From positions 106,924-170,923 of the forward strand of contig NZ_JASCTH010000012.1 of the NCBI RefSeq assembly GCF_030009775.1: DNA of 64,000 nt, written 5' to 3'. Positions 48,944 through 59,442 of the stretch are shown in pieces. The DNA is from Actinoplanes sandaracinus (GTDB taxonomy: Bacteria; Actinomycetota; Actinomycetes; Mycobacteriales; Micromonosporaceae). The position numbers were made by a program, and so were the translations under genes. Position 1 is the first letter of the stretch. Each line of letters begins with the position of its first letter. The notes under the pieces were generated by a model, which saw only the letters and a list, made by a program, of their open reading frames with translations, made no database searches and was not told the DNA's origin.

Positions 48944-50503
48944 TCAGAACTTGAACGCGCCGACCAGGTTGCGCAGCTCGTCGGCGGTCCGGGAGACCGC
49001 CTGGCTGGCCTCGCGGGTCTGCGTGACGCCGCCGACCGTGGCAGCGCTGGCGGTGGACACGTCGTTGATGTTGGCGGCGATCCGGCTGGAACCGGCGGCC
49101 ACCTCGGCGATGCTGCGGCTCATCTCGCCGGTGGTGGCGGTCTGTTCCTCGACCGCCGAGGCGATGGTGGTCTGGAAGTCGTTGATCTGGGCGATGACCT
49201 CGGAGATCCGGTTGATGACCTCGACCGCGCCGCCGGTGTCCTGCTGGATGGCGTTGACCCGGCTGCCGATGTCCTCGGTGGCACGGGCGGTCTCCTGCGC
49301 GAGGTCCTTGACCTCGCTGGCGACGACGGCGAAGCCCTTGCCGGCGTCGCCGGCGCGAGCCGCCTCGATGGTGGCGTTGAGGGCGAGCAGGTTGGTCTGC
49401 TCGGCGATGGACGTGATCAGCTTGATGACGTTGCCGATCTCGGCGGACGACTCGCCGAGCTGGCGGATCGTGTCGGTGGCGCGGGCGGCCTCGGCGACGG
49501 CGATCGAGGCGATGTGGGCGGCCTCGCTGGTGTTGCGGGAGATCTCCCGGATCGACAGGCCCATCTCCTCCGAGCCGGCGGCGACGGTCTGCACGTTGCG
49601 GGAGATCTCGTCGGCCTCGGCGGACGCCGAGCTGCTCTGCCGGTCGGTGTTGTCGACGGCTTCGGCGATCTGCCCGGAGACGCCGGCGAGCTGGTTGGAG
49701 GCGCTGGCGAGCTTGTCGGCGTCCTCGGCGATGGTGCGCATCGAGCCGCGCAGCTTGTCCAGCGAGCGGTCCAGGCCGGCGGCCATCACGCCGAGCTCGT
49801 CCTGGCTGGTGATGCCGCTGCGCACGGTGAGGTCGCCGGAGTCGAGGGCGTCGATCACCGCGCCGAGCTTGCGGATCGGGCCGAGGATCGAGCGGACCAG
49901 CGGGACCGCCATGCCGATGAGCAGGGCCAGGCCGATACCGGCGACCACGATGGCGACCGTACGCGTCGAGCTGACCGTGTCGGCCATCTCGGCCGTCTGC
50001 TCGGCGACGGCGGCCGCCACCTTCTCGTTGAGGGCGTCGAGCGCGTCGTCGGTCTTGTTGTTGCGCTCGGCGATCTCGTCGGTCCGGCCGATCACCGACT
50101 TCGGGTCGGCGACACCGGCGGTGACGAACTCGGTGATGAAGACGTTGAAGTCCTCGAAGTCCGGGCGGTAACTCTGGAACTCCTGGAGCAGCGCGGGCGG
50201 CAGACCGCTGGCGACGATCGCGTCAGCCGCGTCGACCGCCGACTGCACGTCGTCGACCACGTCCTCGCTGACGTCGTGGCCGAGCGCCGACCGGTACGCG
50301 TCCACCTTCAGCTCGCTCTGCCTGTTGTTCAGGTGATTGATCGCGGCGAGGCAGGCTTCGAGCTTGCGCATCTCCTCAGCCTGTGTGGCGAGACTCGACT
50401 GGCCGGTCAGGGTGATGATGGCCATGCCACCGAGCGCCACGGCGCCGGTCGCGACGATGACACCCAGCCGTTTGGCCGTGCCGATGTTCTGCAATGCGCG
50501 CAT
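48944..50503 (-). CDS. methyl-accepting chemotaxis protein
   Basis: A 519-residue chemoreceptor: TM1 (about 12-32), an external helical sensor (about 33-180), TM2 (about 185-207), a HAMP domain and a long coiled-coil signalling domain. The hairpin tip IAEQTNLLALNATIEAARAG and GKGFAVVASEVKDLAQETAR are intact for CheA/CheW contact. The ATG at 50503 has GGAGG five bases upstream. No che genes are adjacent, so it is a stand-alone receptor. It implies a motile stage in the life cycle. Confidence 0.92.
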   Translation of the reverse strand: MRALQNIGTAKRLGVIVATGAVALGGMAIITLTGQSSLATQAEEMRKLEACLAAINHLNNRQSELKVDAYRSALGHDVSEDVVDDVQSAVDAADAIVASGLPPALLQEFQSYRPDFEDFNVFITEFVTAGVADPKSVIGRTDEIAERNNKTDDALDALNEKVAAAVAEQTAEMADTVSSTRTVAIVVAGIGLALLIGMAVPLVRSILGPIRKLGAVIDALDSGDLTVRSGITSQDELGVMAAGLDRSLDKLRGSMRTIAEDADKLASASNQLAGVSGQIAEAVDNTDRQSSSASAEADEISRNVQTVAAGSEEMGLSIREISRNTSEAAHIASIAVAEAARATDTIRQLGESSAEIGNVIKLITSIAEQTNLLALNATIEAARAGDAGKGFAVVASEVKDLAQETARATEDIGSRVNAIQQDTGGAVEVINRISEVIAQINDFQTTIASAVEEQTATTGEMSRSIAEVAAGSSRIAANINDVSTASAATVGGVTQTREASQAVSRTADELRNLVGAFKF

Positions 50504-50591
50504 CTGCCCTCCATAGCATCCCGACGATCCACACATCGGACGTGGCGGGCGTCACCTGAGAACAGTGCGGCGAGAGCTGTGGTCGGACGTT

Positions 50592-50942
50592 TCAGCGGTT
50601 CAGACGGCGGGTCCAGTCGGACGGGACGGCTCCGGCCGGTCCGGGCGCGGGCTGGTCGGCCGGGTGGCTGGCGGGCGGGGCGAGCGCGGGCCCGGTGCCG
50701 GCCTGCTCGGTGCGGTAATCCCAGAACCAGTCCTCGCCCGGCTCGTAGGACTGGACGACCGGGTGACCGGTCTGCTTCCAGTGCGCGGTGGCGTGCTGCG
50801 ACGGGGAGCTGTCACAACAGCCGACGTGGCCGCACTGGGCGCACCGCCGCAGGTGGAACCACCAGCCACCGCTGCCGAGGCAGTCGGAGCAGCCGGGCCC
50901 GGTCGGCGGGACGTCGGTCTGGATCGGGGCGTCGCTGGTCAC
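50592..50942 (-). CDS. UBP-type zinc finger protein
   Basis: A 116-residue protein with the Zn-UBP pattern GCSDCLGSGGWWFHLRRC, then CGHVGCCDSSPSQHATAHWK and HPVVQSYEPGEDWFWDYRTE, giving the usual Cys/His metal ligands. The C-terminal 35 residues are Pro/Ala-rich. In bacteria such small UBP fingers have no ubiquitin system to serve, and the function is unknown. GTG start; an HxlR regulator gene lies just upstream in the same direction (12-base gap). Confidence 0.85.
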   Translation of the reverse strand: MTSDAPIQTDVPPTGPGCSDCLGSGGWWFHLRRCAQCGHVGCCDSSPSQHATAHWKQTGHPVVQSYEPGEDWFWDYRTEQAGTGPALAPPASHPADQPAPGPAGAVPSDWTRRLNR

Positions 50943-50954
50943 GCCGAGAACCTA

Positions 50955-51332
50955 TCAATGGGCCCGGTCGTACGCCGCCTGCGCCTCGCGAACCGTGCCG
51001 ATCTCACCCTCGACCAGCTCGATCAGCTCGACGAACTTGGCGGCGACCCGTGCGCCGAGGTCGGTGAGGCTGTACTCCACCCGCGGCGGGATGGTGGCCT
51101 GCACCTCGCGGCGGACCAGTCCGTCGCGTTCGAGCGCCTGCAACGTCTGGGCCAGCATCTTCTCGCTCACCCCGTCGACCCGGCGGCGCAGCGCGTTGAA
51201 CCGGAACGCCCCGTCGTGCAGCGCGGCCAGAGCCAGACCGCCCCAGCGGCCGGTGACGTCGGTCAGGACGCCACGGGAGGCGCAGTCGCGCGCGAACACA
51301 CTGGCGGCCAGCTCGTCATCCACGCCGGTCAC
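50955..51332 (-). CDS. HxlR family transcriptional regulator
   Basis: A 125-residue winged-helix regulator with CASRGVLTDVTGRWGGLALA, the recognition region ALRRRVDGVSEKMLAQTLQA and the wing REVQATIPPRVEYSLTDLG. One Cys (in DCASRG) near the N-terminus sits where redox-active HxlR proteins have their sensor residue. GTG starts at 51332 and 51323 are equally placed. It is divergent from a QorB-like oxidoreductase, the same arrangement as E. coli ytfH/ytfG, and is therefore its likely repressor. Confidence 0.85.
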   Translation of the reverse strand: MTGVDDELAASVFARDCASRGVLTDVTGRWGGLALAALHDGAFRFNALRRRVDGVSEKMLAQTLQALERDGLVRREVQATIPPRVEYSLTDLGARVAAKFVELIELVEGEIGTVREAQAAYDRAH

Positions 51333-51339
51333 GATACCA

Positions 51340-51377
51340 GCACTATCTCGGGGTTTGCGCTTTCTAAAAGTTAGTGC
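51340..51377. promoter_or_regulatory. candidate HxlR operator
   Basis: GCACTA (51340-51345) mirrors TAGTGC (51372-51377), and CTTTCTAAAAG (51360-51370) forms a short inner dyad. Both lie between the divergent hxlR and qorB-like genes. Binding is inferred from symmetry and position. Confidence 0.45.
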
Positions 51378-51418
51378 AATCCTTTGGTCACCGCTTACCG
51401 ATAGCAACTGGAGCTGAC

Positions 51419-52273
51419 ATGACCATCGCCGTCACCGGAGCCACCGGACACCTGGGCCGTCTCGTCGTCGAGGCGCTGATCGCTCGCGGCACCGCTCCCG
51501 GTGAGATCGTCGCGGGGGTCCGCGACACCGCCAAGGCCGCCGGTCTGCTGCCCCAGGGAATCCAGGTGCGCGTGGCCGACTACGACCGCCCGGAGACTCT
51601 GGCCGCCGCCTTCGCCGGAGTCGACCGTCTGCTGCTGGTCTCCGGCAACGCGGTCGGGCAGCGGATCGCGCAGCACACCGCGGTGGTCGAGGCCGCGAAG
51701 CAGGCGGGCGTCGGGTTCCTGGCCTACACCAGCATCCTGCGGGCCGACACCTCGCCGATCGGGCTGGCGCCCGAGCACCTGGCCACCGAGGAGATCATCA
51801 GGAGCAGCGGGATTCCCTACGCGTTCCTGCGCAACGGCTGGTACATCGAGAACTACGCGGGCGCGCTCGGCGCCGCGGTGAGCCAGGGCGCTCTGTACGG
51901 CAGCGCCGGGGCGGGCCGGATCGCCGCCGCGACCCGCGCCGACTTCGCCGAGGCGGCCGCCGCCGTGCTGGCCGGCGGCGAGCCCGGGGTCTACGAACTG
52001 GCCGGTGACGAGCCGTTCACTCTGGCCGAACTGGCCGCCGAGGTGGCCCGGCAGTCCGGCAGCCCGGTCGTCTACACCGACCTGCCGGAAGCGGACTACC
52101 GGGCCGCGCTGGCCGGCGCCGGCGTGCCCGCGGACTTCGCGGCGCTGCTCGCCGACACCGACGTCAAGATCCGTGACGGGCACCTGGACGACGCATCCGG
52201 CACCCTGGCCCGCCTGATCGGCCGCCCGACCACCCCGCTGTCCGACGCCGTCGCGGCGGTCCTCAAGAGCTGA
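51419..52273 (+). CDS. qorB: NAD(P)H:quinone oxidoreductase, QorB/YtfG-like SDR
   Basis: A 284-residue atypical SDR of the NmrA type. The cofactor motif TGATGHLGRLVVEAL starts at residue 6, followed by NGWYIENYAG and DFAEAAAAVL, typical of quinone oxidoreductase 2. It would reduce quinones or other electrophiles with NADPH in the cytoplasm. GGAG lies five bases before the ATG. The divergent HxlR gene supports the assignment. It is followed by a strong hairpin. Confidence 0.85.
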   Translation: MTIAVTGATGHLGRLVVEALIARGTAPGEIVAGVRDTAKAAGLLPQGIQVRVADYDRPETLAAAFAGVDRLLLVSGNAVGQRIAQHTAVVEAAKQAGVGFLAYTSILRADTSPIGLAPEHLATEEIIRSSGIPYAFLRNGWYIENYAGALGAAVSQGALYGSAGAGRIAAATRADFAEAAAAVLAGGEPGVYELAGDEPFTLAELAAEVARQSGSPVVYTDLPEADYRAALAGAGVPADFAALLADTDVKIRDGHLDDASGTLARLIGRPTTPLSDAVAAVLKS

Positions 52274-52286
52274 GACCTCCGCCCGC

Positions 52287-52313
52287 CGCGGCGGCTCTCC
52301 GGGAGCCGCCGCG
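52287..52313. terminator. 11-bp stem terminator after qorB
   Basis: CGCGGCGGCTC (52287-52297) pairs perfectly with GAGCCGCCGCG (52303-52313) around a 5-base loop, 14 bases after the stop. Confidence 0.75.
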
Positions 52314-52371
52314 CCCGGTTCCGGCGTCTGTCACGGTCTCGACGGCGCCCGACGACGTTAGGCTTTCTCAC

Positions 52372-52746
52372 ATGGCCAAACCACGGTTGCAACCCGGCCC
52401 CGATCATCCGATCACGATCACACCGACCGGCGGAAGGGTCATCGTCACCGCCGGCGGGCGGGTGGTCGCCGACACGGCGAACGCCCTGACCCTGCAGGAG
52501 GCGAGCTACCCACCGGTGCAGTACGTGCCGCTCGCCGACGTCGACCCGGCGCTGATCTCGCCCACCGCCACCCAGACCTACTGTCCCTACAAGGGCGAGG
52601 CGAGTTACTGGTCCCTCCCGGACGCGCCGGACGCCGTGTGGGGATATCTGGACCCCTACGACGCGGTCGCCCCGATCAAGGATCACGTCGCCTTCTACCC
52701 CGACAAGGCGGAGGTCCGGATCGCCGACCGCACGGCGGCGAGCTGA
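52372..52746 (+). CDS. DUF427 domain protein
   Basis: A 124-residue protein of the DUF427 family: GGRVVADTANALTLQEASYP, then TQTYCPYKGEASYWSLPDA and DHVAFYPDKAEVRIADR. It is a compact beta-rich fold with no known activity. Its last 52 bases overlap the end of the convergent luciferase-like gene, so both reading frames are used there. Confidence 0.85.
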   Translation: MAKPRLQPGPDHPITITPTGGRVIVTAGGRVVADTANALTLQEASYPPVQYVPLADVDPALISPTATQTYCPYKGEASYWSLPDAPDAVWGYLDPYDAVAPIKDHVAFYPDKAEVRIADRTAAS

Positions 52747-53714
52747 TACCGGTCCGCCTCGTACGGCGTGTAGAACGAGATCCGATCGATCGTGGAACCG
52801 AATCTCTCCCGCAGGCCGGCGGCCACCGAAGCGGGGTCGCCGGCCACCGCGAAGGCGTCCAGCATGTCGTCGGTGACGGCGTCGGCCATCTCGTCCCACG
52901 ATTGCCGGCGCGACAACGCGGTGAGGCGGTCGGCCAGCTCACCCCAGCCGTGCAGGTCGAGCACCGGCCGGTAAGCGGGCGTCGAGGCGTAGAACGCGAT
53001 CTGCCCGCGGACCGCCCGCTCGGCCTTGCGCCGGTCCGCCGGCTCGGCGCCGAGGACGACCATCGGACTCATCTGGAGATGGAATCCGTCCAGGGTCCCG
53101 CCGCGGGCCTCCCGTACCGCGGGGATTATCCGCTCGCCGAGATAGGCCAGGCTGGTCAGCGGGTGCACGAGCAGCCCGTCGGCGACGCGCCCGGCGGTCG
53201 CCACCATCCGCTCCCCCACCGCGGCCAGCTGAATCGTCGGATTGCCGAACGGGTTGGGCCCCGGGTCGAAGAACTCGGTCATCAGCGTGTGCCTGTAGAA
53301 AGCGCCGCGGAACATCAGCCGCTCCCCCGTCGCCCACGAGTGCCAGATCGCCCGCACCGCGCCGACGAACTCCTCCATCCGCGCGGCCGGGCTGCTCCAC
53401 GGCATCGCGAACCGCCGCTCGATGTGCGGCTTGACCTGCGAGCCGAGGCCCAGCCGGAACCGGCCCTCACTGATCAACTGAAGGTCGTTGGCGAGCACCG
53501 CCACGTTCATCGGGTTACGGGCGAACGCCACCGCGATCGCCGACTGCAGCGAGATCTGGCCGGTGGCCCGGGCCACCAGAGTGAGCGTCGTGAAGACGTC
53601 GTGCCTGGTCTCGGCCGCGTTGAAACCGTCATAACCGACCTGCTCCGCCGACACCGCCGCGGTCTCCGCCTCGGCCGGTGTGGCCGCGACCGGCGCGGCA
53701 AAATCAACCAACAT
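52695..53714 (-). CDS. LLM-class (luciferase-like) F420-type oxidoreductase
   Basis: A 339-residue TIM-barrel enzyme of the luciferase-like family: VGYDGFNAAETRHDVFTTLT, QLISEGRFRLGLGSQVKPHI, NPTIQLAAVGERMVATAGRV and FYTPYEADRYQLAAVR. The subfamily in actinomycetes is expected to use F420; the substrate is unknown. The 3' end overlaps the DUF427 gene on the opposite strand by 52 bases. It is divergent from a MerR regulator, 60 bases away. Confidence 0.85.
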   Translation of the reverse strand: MLVDFAAPVAATPAEAETAAVSAEQVGYDGFNAAETRHDVFTTLTLVARATGQISLQSAIAVAFARNPMNVAVLANDLQLISEGRFRLGLGSQVKPHIERRFAMPWSSPAARMEEFVGAVRAIWHSWATGERLMFRGAFYRHTLMTEFFDPGPNPFGNPTIQLAAVGERMVATAGRVADGLLVHPLTSLAYLGERIIPAVREARGGTLDGFHLQMSPMVVLGAEPADRRKAERAVRGQIAFYASTPAYRPVLDLHGWGELADRLTALSRRQSWDEMADAVTDDMLDAFAVAGDPASVAAGLRERFGSTIDRISFYTPYEADRYQLAAVRSAIRTSALSG

Positions 53715-53774
53715 CCCCCAGGCTTACCAGATCTTGACTCTCACACCGTGTCAGGCAGTGAACTCGGAGCCATC

Positions 53775-54590
53775 ATGTTCAGCATCGGAGACTTCGCCCG
53801 CCACGGTCGCGTGTCGGTCCGGATGTTGCGTCACTACGACGCCATCGGGCTGCTGCGGCCGGCCCACGTCGACCCGGCCACCGGCTACCGGCACTACACC
53901 GCCGTCCAGCTGGCCCGGCTCAACCGGATCATCGCTCTGAAGGACCTCGGATTCACGCTCCAGCAGGTGCACGACATCGTCGGCGGCGCGCTGGGCACCG
54001 AGGAACTGCGGGGGATGCTGCGGTTGCGCCGGGCCGAGCTGGCGGCGGCCGTGACCGCGTCGACCGCCCGGCTGGCGCAGGTCGAGGCGCGGCTCCGAGC
54101 GATCGAGAGCGAGGGGCACATGCCCAGCAACGACGTAGTCCTCAAGCGCATCCCGCCGGTCCGGGTCGCCGAGCTGACCGCGGTCGCGGCGAGCTACCAG
54201 CCGCAGGACATCGGCCCGGTCATCAACCCGCTCTACGACGAGCTGTTCCAGCGGCTCGGGGCGGCCGGGGTGAAGCCCACCGGGCCGGGCGTCGCCTACT
54301 ACGAGGACGCGGCGGACGGCGGGATCACCGTCCATGCCGCGATCGCGGTCTCCGCCGGTCCGGGTTCGGGCGATGTCGTGGTACGGGACCTGCCCGCGAT
54401 CGAGGAGGCCGCGACGATCGTGCACCACGGGTCGATGGACGCCATCCTGCCGACCGAGCAGGCCCTGACTCGGTGGATCGACGCGAACGGGTACCGCGCG
54501 GCCGGTTACGCGCGGGAGGTCACCCTGGAGTGCCCGGAGAACCGGGACGACTGGGTCACCGAGCTGCAGGTGGCGGTCACGAAGGCCTGA
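53775..54590 (+). CDS. MerR family regulator with GyrI-like ligand domain
   Basis: A 271-residue regulator. The MerR HTH is at 1-75 (FSIGDFARHGRVSVRMLRHY, DAIGLLRPAHVDPATGYRHY), followed by a coiled dimer helix (about 80-120) and a BmrR/GyrI-like multidrug-binding domain (about 128-271). This is the layout of BmrR- or TipA-like drug sensors. GGAG lies six bases before the ATG. The likely target is the divergent luciferase-like gene. Its end overlaps the convergent P1 peptidase by 14 bases. Confidence 0.87.
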   Translation: MFSIGDFARHGRVSVRMLRHYDAIGLLRPAHVDPATGYRHYTAVQLARLNRIIALKDLGFTLQQVHDIVGGALGTEELRGMLRLRRAELAAAVTASTARLAQVEARLRAIESEGHMPSNDVVLKRIPPVRVAELTAVAASYQPQDIGPVINPLYDELFQRLGAAGVKPTGPGVAYYEDAADGGITVHAAIAVSAGPGSGDVVVRDLPAIEEAATIVHHGSMDAILPTEQALTRWIDANGYRAAGYAREVTLECPENRDDWVTELQVAVTKA

Positions 54591-55410
54591 CCGCGCCGTG
54601 GATCGCCGCGGCCATCACCTCGGTGGTGGCCGCGCGCAGCAGGTCGAGGTCGGCGTCGGCGTCGCCGGTGGACAGAGCCACCACGGCGTCGCCGTCGTAA
54701 CGGGAGTGGGCCGGGTGCAGGGCGCGGGCGAATCCGGTGTGGCCGCTCTGGGCGAGCAGGTGGCAGTCGAGTTTGCTGAGCCGGGCGTCGGTGAGGACCA
54801 CCGCGATCGTGGTGTTCTGCATCGGGAACGGCGTGCTCACCGGCTCCGCCGGGGTGGTGTCGCCGCCGAGCACGTCGCCCCAGGCGTTGACCACGACCAC
54901 CACCTCGATGGTGGCGTCGCCCACCCGGCCGGTGGCGTGACCCAGCCCGCCGGGTGACGCGCCACCACGCCATTTTCCCGTGGTGGCCCCGGTGCCCGCC
55001 CCGACCGTACCGGTGCTGAAGGGTTGCCCGCTCAAGGCCGCGAGAGCCGCCTCGCGGCCTTGAGCGGGACCCGGCGGCGTGGTCGCGACCGAGCCGTCGA
55101 AGACCGACATGCCGACGACGATCGGGACCGGCCCGAACTCGGTGGGGAAGCCCTGGCCGCGCTCGCGCAGCAGCCGCATCACCCCGTCGCCGGCCGCGAG
55201 GCCGAAGGCGGAACCACCGGAGAGCACCACCGCGTCCACCCGCTCGACCAACCGGCCCGGCTCGAGCAGGGCGAACTCGCGGGTGGCCGGGGCGCCGCCG
55301 CGCACCTCACCGGAGGCCACCGTGCCGGGCGGCGGCAGGATCACGGTGACTCCGGTGCCGTCGCCGGTCCAGTGGCCGGCGTGGGCGGTGAGCAGTTGCG
55401 GCAGGGCCAT
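54577..55410 (-). CDS. P1 family (S58, DmpA-like) peptidase
   Basis: A 277-residue N-terminal-nucleophile hydrolase of the DmpA/NylC group. Signatures include VVLSGGSAFGLAAGDGVMRL, VGAGTGATTGKW, and NTTIAVVLTDARLSKLDCHL, where self-cleavage is expected before one of the Thr residues. Homologues cleave D-amino acid peptides, beta-peptides or nylon oligomers. The ATG at 55410 gives the normal MALPQLL-like start; the 26 residues before it are not conserved. It is divergent from the catalase gene, with 47 bases between starts. Confidence 0.87.
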   Translation of the reverse strand: MALPQLLTAHAGHWTGDGTGVTVILPPPGTVASGEVRGGAPATREFALLEPGRLVERVDAVVLSGGSAFGLAAGDGVMRLLRERGQGFPTEFGPVPIVVGMSVFDGSVATTPPGPAQGREAALAALSGQPFSTGTVGAGTGATTGKWRGGASPGGLGHATGRVGDATIEVVVVVNAWGDVLGGDTTPAEPVSTPFPMQNTTIAVVLTDARLSKLDCHLLAQSGHTGFARALHPAHSRYDGDAVVALSTGDADADLDLLRAATTEVMAAAIHGAVRPS

Positions 55411-55457
55411 GCCGGAACCGTATCGGCTGCCCACGTTCTGACGACGAATGTCGGGGT

Positions 55458-57554
<2,097 letters not shown>

Positions 57555-57613
57555 TCCGGCCCGCCGTCTCAACCCCGGGCTCCTGACCCGCGGCGGAGGA
57601 CGCTTCACCGCCC

Positions 57614-57641
57614 AACGGCCCCGGCCCGAGCCGGGGCCGTT
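57614..57641. terminator. 12-bp stem terminator after catalase
   Basis: AACGGCCCCGGC (57614-57625) pairs perfectly with GCCGGGGCCGTT (57630-57641) around CCGA, 60 bases after the stop. Confidence 0.85.
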
Positions 57642-57703
57642 GCCGTGGTCGGGGCCGTCGCCGCTTCCGCCGGCGTCGTGGTCAGAGCGGTGGGCTGCCG
57701 GTA

Positions 57704-58069
57704 TCAGGGCGAGTCGCCGTTGTCGCGGCCGTCGCCGTTGCCGTGGAAGAGGTTCTCGATCAGGCCGCGCACCGGAGCCTCGAGCGGCGCGCCGGCCGTG
57801 TCGAGCCCCGGCGCCGGAATGTCCTTCCACCCGGCGATCTGCTCGCGGTCACCGTTCTCGCGGGTCGCCCAGACCTCGGTGTCGGCAGGTCTCCAAATGA
57901 TCACTTTGTCCGGGTGGTACGACAACTCGGCCCGCATCGCGTCCGGGCCGCGGAACGCCAGGACGATCGGCCCCACCGCCGGAAACTCGTAGTACATGCC
58001 CTCGGGTTCCACCCAGAGCTCGAAAGGCTGGCTGTCCGCGGGCGAAGACACGGCGAGCTGGAATTCCAT
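57704..58069 (-). CDS. hypothetical protein
   Basis: A 121-residue acidic protein without signal peptide or membrane helix: MEFQLAVSSPADSQPFELWV, then EGMYYEFPAVGPIVLAFRG and an end rich in Asn/Gly/Asp. The ATG at 58069 is the only good start. It resembles small stand-alone proteins of actinomycetes, but no family was recognised. Convergent with the catalase gene, with the terminator between. Confidence 0.55.
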   Translation of the reverse strand: MEFQLAVSSPADSQPFELWVEPEGMYYEFPAVGPIVLAFRGPDAMRAELSYHPDKVIIWRPADTEVWATRENGDREQIAGWKDIPAPGLDTAGAPLEAPVRGLIENLFHGNGDGRDNGDSP

Positions 58070-58130
58070 CGCGGCATTATGACGCCCCTGAGGGCGTCAG
58101 ATCACCCGGTGCCGGCGGAGTCCGGACAGG

Positions 58131-58310
58131 ATGGACCCAGTCAATGTTGATTCAATATTGATTCCGTCGTGTGCACAGCTCGGATCAACCCAAATCAAGT
58201 CGTCAACATGTCCCGTCACGTCAACATGTCCGGGCCCATCACCATGTCCGGCCCGTCAACAGGACCCGCTCCATCAACATGTCTGGGCCGTCAATGCGGC
58301 ATGCATCGTC
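58131..58310. repeat. degenerate CAACATG-type repeat block
   Basis: Imperfect units such as GTCAACATGTCC, GTCAACATGTCCGGG and ATCACCATGTCCGG recur every 15-19 bases, with TCAATGTTGATTCAATATTG at the left edge. The wording resembles the CTCAACATTGA units in the livM pentapeptide repeat at 13555-13827. No credible gene uses this block here. Confidence 0.55.
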
Positions 58311-58361
58311 AAACCCGGTTCGCGGTATCAGACGCAGTCTGCGTTTCTCGTCATGATTCGC

Positions 58362-58495
58362 GCTGTCCGCTGTCCGCTGTCCGCTGTCCGCCGTCCGCGG
58401 GTCGCGGGCTGCGGGCTGCGGGTGCGGGTCGCGGGTCGCGGGCTGCGGGTGCGGGTCGCGGGCTGCGGGTGCGGGTCGCGGGCTGCGGGCTTCCT
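58362..58495. repeat. G-rich heptad tandem repeat
   Basis: About four to five GCTGTCC units are followed by about 13 copies of GCGGGTC/GCGGGCT-like heptads up to 58495. The closely spaced GGG runs could form G-quadruplexes on the plus strand. The block lies just beyond the stop of the small membrane gene. Confidence 0.75.
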
Positions 58496-58501
58496 GCCAG
58501 C

Positions 58502-58705
58502 TCAGTAGCGGATCGAGGCGAGCGCCAGGCCGGCGAGACTGCAGCAGGCGGTGAGCCAGGCGACCGCCAGCAGGCCGGACGTGAGCGAGCCGAGGAACCC
58601 GGCAGGAGAACTACTCAGGACTACCGTGGCGGCGCCGATGAAGACGAGCGCGGCGACGGTTGCCACCCGCAGGAACGAGCGGTTGGCGGGCGTGCGATCG
58701 AACAA
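58502..58705 (-). CDS. small two-helix membrane protein
   Basis: A 67-residue protein: a charged start (MFDRTPANRSF), one membrane helix (VATVAALVFIGAATVVLS), a short loop and a second helix (GLLAVAWLTACCSLAGLALA). The TTG at 58705 has GGAG six to seven bases upstream, which supports a real small gene. No family was recognised. It is flanked on both sides by repeat tracts. Confidence 0.6.
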   Translation of the reverse strand: MFDRTPANRSFLRVATVAALVFIGAATVVLSSSPAGFLGSLTSGLLAVAWLTACCSLAGLALASIRY

Positions 58706-58892
58706 GGTGATCTCCGGGAGGGCCAGCGGTTAGAAGGTCGCAACCCTCCCCCATCACCGACGGCGCGGGCAACCACCGCCAAGGCCGGAAACTCGGCCGT
58801 ACGACCGGTCGAATCAGACGGGGTGTCCGAAGGATTCCGCCGGGCGGCGCAGCAACGGGTCACCGCGCCGCGGGTCGGCGGGAGTTCCCAGC

Positions 58893-59330
58893 CGACGCAC
58901 CGCCGGCCCGTTCATGGCGCGAGCCAGCGCACCGTCAGCCCGCGCAAGGCGCGACGTCGGCCCACTCGAGGAGTGAAGGCCGACGCACCGTCAGCCCAGT
59001 TCAAGGCGCGAGCCAGCGCATCACCAGCCCCCGCAAGGCATGAACAACACGCGCAAGGCATGAGCAAGACCCGACGTCGGCTCGCTCAAGGAGTGAAGGC
59101 CGACGCACCACCGACCCGAATCAAAGCGCGAGCCAGCGCACCGCCAGCCCACCCAAGGCACGACCAAAGCCGACGTCGGCCCGCTCAAGGAGTAAAGGCC
59201 GACGCACCACCGACCCGAATCAAAGCGCGAGCCAGCGCACCGCCAGCCCACCCAAGGCACGACCAAAGCCGACGTCGGCCCGCTCAAGGAGTAAAGGCCG
59301 ACGCACCGCCGACCCATTTGAAAGTGTGGT
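58893..59330. repeat. 99-bp tandem repeats, 4.3 copies
   Basis: Unit starts (CGACGCACC) are at 58893, 58981, 59101, 59200 and 59299. The units 59101-59199 and 59200-59298 are identical, while earlier ones differ and one carries a 21-base internal duplication. The block is less GC-rich than its surroundings. Open frames run through it on both strands because 99 is a multiple of three, but none has a start signal or known domain. The rest of the 58706-59442 gap shows nothing clear. Confidence 0.85.
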
Positions 59331-59442
59331 CCGGCGCGGCGCCGGACCGCTGAAGGGGGGCCGGCGCACCGCCGGCCCCTGGGTTGCCGAGCCGGCGAAC
59401 CGCCGGCCCGGCTTCGGGAAGGAACCGCCTGGAAGCTGAGCG

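Noticed and set aside
58893..59330. CRISPR array
   Set aside because: The 99-bp repeats are contiguous without unique spacers, and no cas genes are present.
58169..59353. A 394-codon plus-strand open frame with 33-residue repeats
   Set aside because: It spans three unrelated repeat tracts and a real minus-strand gene, has no ribosome-binding site or domain, and remains open only because the 99-bp unit is a multiple of three.
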